This document shows positions 59,734-64,000 of a stretch of DNA of 64,000 bases, in pieces. The stretch lies in assembly GCA_039191605.1 (NCBI GenBank), contig JBCCXL010000006.1:263538-327537 (forward strand). The letters are read 5' to 3'. The position numbers and the translations under genes were made by a program. The stretch is from JBCCXL01 sp039191605 (GTDB lineage: Bacteria; Acidobacteriota; Thermoanaerobaculia; Multivoradales; JAHZIX01). The notes under the pieces are model-generated. The model had not been told where the DNA came from. It saw only the letters and a program-made list of their open reading frames with translations, and ran no database searches. Within the stretch, counting starts at the first letter, position 1; each line of letters opens with the position of its first letter.

Positions 59734-59768
59734 CCCGCCCCTCGCCGGGAGAACCAGCGAGGGGCGGG
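59734..59768. terminator. GC-rich hairpin downstream of the vWA gene
   Basis: CCCGCCCCTCG pairs with CGAGGGGCGGG. It lies 50 bases past the vWA stop on the minus strand; the following T content is low, so it may be a weak terminator. Confidence 0.5.
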
Positions 59769-59819
59769 CAAGAAGAGGACGTCACAAAGACCTCGGACAG
59801 CGGAATCGAGAATCCAGCC

Positions 59820-62447
59820 TCAATCCTCGAAATCCCCTCCCCTACCCCGCAGACGCAGCGCCCGAGCAAGCTGCTCGTTGAGTTCGGCGAGGTCGCGGCT
59901 GCGGGGGTTGTCGGCGGCGAGGGCCTGGCCTTCGCGGAGAAGGAGGCCTAGGTCGCTGCCTCGAGCCCAATAGGAGCGGCGGAGGATTTCGGCGAATTCG
60001 CCGGCGACGGCGGCGAGGCGGAGGGAGGGGGAGGCGGCGCGGAAGGAGGAGGCGATATCGCGGCCTCGGATGGGCTGCTGGATCTCCTCAAAGCGCTCGG
60101 TCTCGGGGTTGCGGTAGCGCAGGCGGACGGTGCCGAGGCGATCACCGCGGCGGGCGTCGTCGCTGAGCTTGACTTCGTAGAGGGCGGTGACGGTGTGGCC
60201 GGCACCGATCTCTCCGGCATCGATGCTGTCGTTGCGGAAGTCGCGATCGGCGATGTCGCGGTTCTCGTAGCCCAGCAGGCGCCAGCGCTCGACGTGCTGA
60301 GGATCGAATTCCACCTGGGCGCGGGCCTCGGCGGCGATGGTCTGCAGGGTGCCGGTGAGCTCTTCGACGAAGAGTCGGTGAGCGTCGTCCAGGGTATCGA
60401 GATAGGCGTAGCGCCCGTCCCCCTGGTTGGCCAGCTGCTCCATCAGATGATCGTTGTAGTTGCCCATGCCGAAGCCGAGGGTGGTGAGCTCGACGCCTTC
60501 ATCGGCGGCGCTGCGCACCCGACGCAGAATGGATTCCGGTCCGGTGGCGCCGACGTTGGCGACGCCGTCGGAGCACAGGATCAGGCGATGGATGGCGCCG
60601 GAACGCTGGTAGCGCTGAATCAGGTCATAGGCCTGGGAGAGACCTTCCTCGGCGTTGGTGGAGCCGGAGGGCACCAGGCGATCGATGGCGGCCCGCAGGC
60701 GGCGCAGATCGCCGGTGGGCGACTGCAGCACCTGGCCGCGGGAGCCGTAAACCACCAGACCCACCCGATCCTGGGGACCGAGGTTATCCAGCAGCAGATG
60801 GAGGCTGCGGCGCACAAGACCGAGACGGTTCTCGCGCCCCATGGAGCCGGAGACGTCCACCACGAAGACCAGGGTGGCGGGCTTGCGGTCGGCGCGATGC
60901 ACCTCCCGGCCCTGGACCCCGATTCGCAGCAGGCGAGTGCGGCGGGTCTCGATGAAGGGAGTGGGGGCCCCCTCCACGGAGATGGCGAAGGCCTCTTCTT
61001 CCGGAGCGGCGTCGCCGTAATCGAAGGCGTTGACGATCTCCTCCACCCGCACCGCATCCGGCGGCGGCAGATGGCCGTCCCGCAGATAGCGGCGCACCAC
61101 GCCCCAGGAGCCGGTATCGACGTCCAGGCCGAAGGTGGAGAGGGCGTCGTCCTCGGTATCGACGAAGGGGTTCACCCCGGCGCTCTCGTAGAAGACATCG
61201 CCGTAGGGCTGATCGTTGGGCTCGGCGCTGCCGCCGGTGGACGGCGGGGCAGAGGAGGGCGGGGCTACCGCGCCGACCTCGGAGGTGACGGAGAGGGTCT
61301 CCTCATCCAGCGCCTTCATCTCGGCCTCCAGCGCCTCTGCCCTTCGGTTCAGGCTTCCGGAGTCCCAGCGGTAGTTTCCGGGGGGATAGGCGGAGGACTC
61401 TTCCTGCACAGTCGGAGCCTCCGCGACCTCTCTCAACACCTCCGCTTGCTTCCGTAGCTCCTCCAGACGGGGCTTCGGAATCTCGTCAGCACGCTGGCGG
61501 CGCACTTGCGCGCTAGGCGGCGCGGGAGCCGAAGGGGCTGGAGGAGGAGGAGAAGGAGGAGCGATCACGACGTCGTCCAGAGCCAGGCTCTTATCGCGCA
61601 TCTCGAGGCCCTCGGAGACCTCTCCCTTGCGGGCGAGGGCTCGATCCTCGCTGCCGGCGGCGAAGCGAGGATCCACGGCCGGACCGACGAGGGGCTCTGA
61701 GGCCAGGCGCGCTCCTCGATCCCGGTCCGTCGTGGACTCAGGCTCAGCGGGAGGCTCCGGCGCTGAGCGACCCGGCGCCGGCCGCAAATCCGCCTGTAGC
61801 TCTCGGCGAGAGATCAGTCGGGCATTCTCGGAGCCCTCAGCGGCCTCTGCGGAATCCGCCACTGGAGCCGGCACGGGGACGGCGGCCGAATCTGGCGCGC
61901 TTGGAGAGGGAGCAGACCCAGAGGTAGTCGGCCCAGATGAGGTAGCTCCAGAGGGAGCAGCTTCGGAATCTGCCGGATCCAGCGGAGCCGACTCGACACC
62001 TCGCTGCGTTGGCGCGGCAGGCGATTCGGAGGCATTCCCAGGCTGCGGGCGCTCGGTGAAGGCAGGATCCGAATCCTGGAGCTCGAGGGGGGCGTTCTGC
62101 TGGCTGACCTGCCAGGCGATGGCGGCCCCCATCAGGGCGACGACGAAGATCGCCGCCAGGCGCAAGGGGCCGCGGAAACGCGGGCGGGCAGGGGGAGCGG
62201 CGCTGGAGGCTGCGACCTTGCCGCCTTCAGGGCCTGAGTTCTGGGCAGCTCCGCCGTCGGCAGCTGAACCCTGCAAATTGGCGACGGGCAGCTCGGCGGG
62301 AATCTCGTCGCGGATCGCGTCCAGCAGGCCGGAGGGAGGCTCGGGGGCATCGAAGGACTCGAGACGGCGAGCCAGATTGCCCTCGAATGTCACATCTTCC
62401 AAAGACATATCCTCGAAGGCGTCGGGGGAGTTCTCATGACGGGTCAT
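59820..62447 (-). CDS. Membrane vWA-domain protein (YfbK-like)
   Basis: An 875-residue protein. A short cytoplasmic N-terminal part is followed by a membrane helix (LAAIFVVALMGAAIAWQV) and a long Pro/Ala/Ser-rich linker. The YfbK-type N-terminal segment is seen in STFGLDVDTGSWGVVRRYL. The von Willebrand A domain has the MIDAS motif VVDVSGSMG, with STNAEEG and LCSDGVAN as further metal-binding parts. A C-terminal DUF3520-like region (VEFDPQHVERWRLLGYENR) ends it. The ATG overlaps the sigma factor stop as TGATG. That coupling and the layout suggest control of the sigma factor or a surface function it switches on; no clear anti-sigma zinc finger is seen. Confidence 0.88.
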   Translation of the reverse strand: MTRHENSPDAFEDMSLEDVTFEGNLARRLESFDAPEPPSGLLDAIRDEIPAELPVANLQGSAADGGAAQNSGPEGGKVAASSAAPPARPRFRGPLRLAAIFVVALMGAAIAWQVSQQNAPLELQDSDPAFTERPQPGNASESPAAPTQRGVESAPLDPADSEAAPSGATSSGPTTSGSAPSPSAPDSAAVPVPAPVADSAEAAEGSENARLISRRELQADLRPAPGRSAPEPPAEPESTTDRDRGARLASEPLVGPAVDPRFAAGSEDRALARKGEVSEGLEMRDKSLALDDVVIAPPSPPPPAPSAPAPPSAQVRRQRADEIPKPRLEELRKQAEVLREVAEAPTVQEESSAYPPGNYRWDSGSLNRRAEALEAEMKALDEETLSVTSEVGAVAPPSSAPPSTGGSAEPNDQPYGDVFYESAGVNPFVDTEDDALSTFGLDVDTGSWGVVRRYLRDGHLPPPDAVRVEEIVNAFDYGDAAPEEEAFAISVEGAPTPFIETRRTRLLRIGVQGREVHRADRKPATLVFVVDVSGSMGRENRLGLVRRSLHLLLDNLGPQDRVGLVVYGSRGQVLQSPTGDLRRLRAAIDRLVPSGSTNAEEGLSQAYDLIQRYQRSGAIHRLILCSDGVANVGATGPESILRRVRSAADEGVELTTLGFGMGNYNDHLMEQLANQGDGRYAYLDTLDDAHRLFVEELTGTLQTIAAEARAQVEFDPQHVERWRLLGYENRDIADRDFRNDSIDAGEIGAGHTVTALYEVKLSDDARRGDRLGTVRLRYRNPETERFEEIQQPIRGRDIASSFRAASPSLRLAAVAGEFAEILRRSYWARGSDLGLLLREGQALAADNPRSRDLAELNEQLARALRLRGRGGDFED

Positions 62448-63058
62448 CAGGCAGTCTCCTCGAGGGTTTGGTGGAGCAGGTGCAGGGCCTTGCGTAGACG
62501 CTTGCGGACGGCGGTGGGGGTGATGCCCTCGGCGCGGGCGATGTCGGCGGCGGATTGGCCGGCCCAATAGCGGGCGGTGAGGGTGTAGCGCAGGGTTTCC
62601 GGCAGCTCCAGCACCTGACGCCGCAGCCGGCGGGCGGCGCGGCGCTGCTGGACCTGGCGCTCCGGGCTCGGCTGGGCGTCTGGCAGCTCGGCGGCGACCT
62701 CTTCGTCCAGCGGCAGCGGGCGGGGGCGGCGCAGATGGTTGAGGAAGGTGGTGTAGGCGATGCGATACACCCAGGTAGAAAAGCGCGCGTCGCCGCGGAA
62801 GGTGGGCAGGGCCTTCCAGGCGCGGCGGTAGGTCTCCTGGGTGAGATCCGAGGCGAGATCGGCGTCGCCGCCGGTCAGTCGAAAGAGGGCGGCGTAGACC
62901 TGGCGATAGCTGCGCTCCGCCAGCGTCGAGGCCGCCTCGCGATCCCCGGCTCGCAAGCGCGCTTCCAAAGCGCGATCGTCGGGGGAGGGATCCGGCGGTG
63001 GGTCGGTGGCCATCGAGGGGCTCCGGGATGGGGCTCGGTTCAGGGCGTTCATGTTCAT
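62447..63058 (-). CDS. ECF-type RNA polymerase sigma factor
   Basis: A 203-residue sigma-70 family regulator. Region 2 is seen in ALFRLTGGDADLASDLTQET and AWKALPTFRGDARFSTWVYR (core binding and -10 recognition). Region 4 is seen in LPETLRYTLTARYWAGQSAA and DIARAEGITPTAVRKRLRKA (-35 recognition helix-turn-helix). Regions 1.1 and 3 are missing, as in ECF factors. The vWA gene is translationally coupled downstream. A second Met two codons in is an alternative start. Confidence 0.92.
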   Translation of the reverse strand: MNMNALNRAPSRSPSMATDPPPDPSPDDRALEARLRAGDREAASTLAERSYRQVYAALFRLTGGDADLASDLTQETYRRAWKALPTFRGDARFSTWVYRIAYTTFLNHLRRPRPLPLDEEVAAELPDAQPSPERQVQQRRAARRLRRQVLELPETLRYTLTARYWAGQSAADIARAEGITPTAVRKRLRKALHLLHQTLEETA

Positions 63059-63150
63059 TGGACACGCCCTGAGGGAAAAACGAAACCCCCACCCCCAATC
63101 ACGCCTTCTTCGCGAAGAGGTTCATCGAGTTGTCCGGGCAGTAGCCCAAT

Positions 63151-63188
63151 AAAAAAAGCCCGGAGACCTCGAGAGGTCACCGGGCTTT
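63151..63188 (-). terminator. Rho-independent terminator of groEL
   Basis: On the minus strand AAAGCCCGG-TGACCTC...GAGGTC-TC-CGGGCTTTTTTT, starting 45 bases after the groEL stop codon. Confidence 0.93.
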
Positions 63189-63229
63189 CGGCAGCGGCGG
63201 TCAGCAGACCGCGCGCAGCGGGGGTTGGG

Positions 63230-64000
<771 letters not shown>

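Noticed and set aside
62448..63098. Upstream extension of the vWA gene through the sigma factor region
   Set aside because: It reads the sigma factor gene in the wrong frame; the ATG at 62447 overlapping the sigma stop is the natural start.

Overview
The window is GC-rich (by eye about two thirds G+C) bacterial chromosome. The mix of genes fits an Acidobacteriota-type soil organism, perhaps the Thermoanaerobaculia, but this is inference from content and not a phylogeny. The pointers are a tricorn-type protease, a GWxTD protein, a CRTAC1 (ASPIC/UnbV) protein beside a membrane multihaem cytochrome/TPR protein, M43 metalloproteases and a probable SelW-like selenoprotein.

Layout. (1) 1-18911, minus strand: a lipopeptide-type NRPS/PKS operon, read from high to low coordinates. 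It holds a 5104-residue NRPS (FAAL-ACP-C-A-PCP-C-A-PCP-C-A-PCP), a FkbM methyltransferase and a PKS (KS-AT) that runs off the left edge. The third adenylation domain looks glycine-specific and is interrupted twice, by a luciferase-like monooxygenase and by a FkbM methyltransferase. (2) 19.5-31 kb: a PfpI-family protein, a tricorn protease, a DUF349 protein, and a minus-strand set of small genes (DUF6265, DinB, cupin DUF985, DUF488, VOC, a secreted unknown). (3) 31-35.5 kb: glutamate dehydrogenase and a PEP/pyruvate-binding protein in an operon. (4) 35.9-38.9 kb: a tandem duplication of an M43 metalloprotease gene, each copy with its own promoter, a leader of about 370-390 nt and a terminator. 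(5) 39-52 kb: phenylalanine hydroxylase and pterin carbinolamine dehydratase, followed further on by GTP cyclohydrolase I and a PTPS/QueD-like protein. Together these could form a tetrahydropterin supply-and-use set. Between them lie two 40-residue peptide genes ending in a GPGVDP(D/N)G motif, a duplicated 3' fragment of the CRTAC1 gene, the CRTAC1/multihaem pair, a FabH-like enzyme, a GWxTD protein and the selenoprotein gene with an in-frame TGA. (6) 52.2-59.6 kb: a small secreted protein with the same DPNG ending, a 1797-residue CHAT-nSTAND-TM-propeller protein of lower GC content, and a convergent coiled-coil exported protein. (7) 59.8-64 kb: an ECF sigma factor coupled to a membrane vWA protein, then the 3' part of groEL.

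The strongest points for a second look are the doubly interrupted Gly adenylation domain, the UGA-containing Rdx gene with a SECIS-like hairpin, the DPNG peptide family, the duplicated protease genes with conserved leaders, the CHAT-STAND giant protein, and the many short tandem repeats in intergenic DNA and protein linkers. All domain calls come from reading motifs; no database search was possible.
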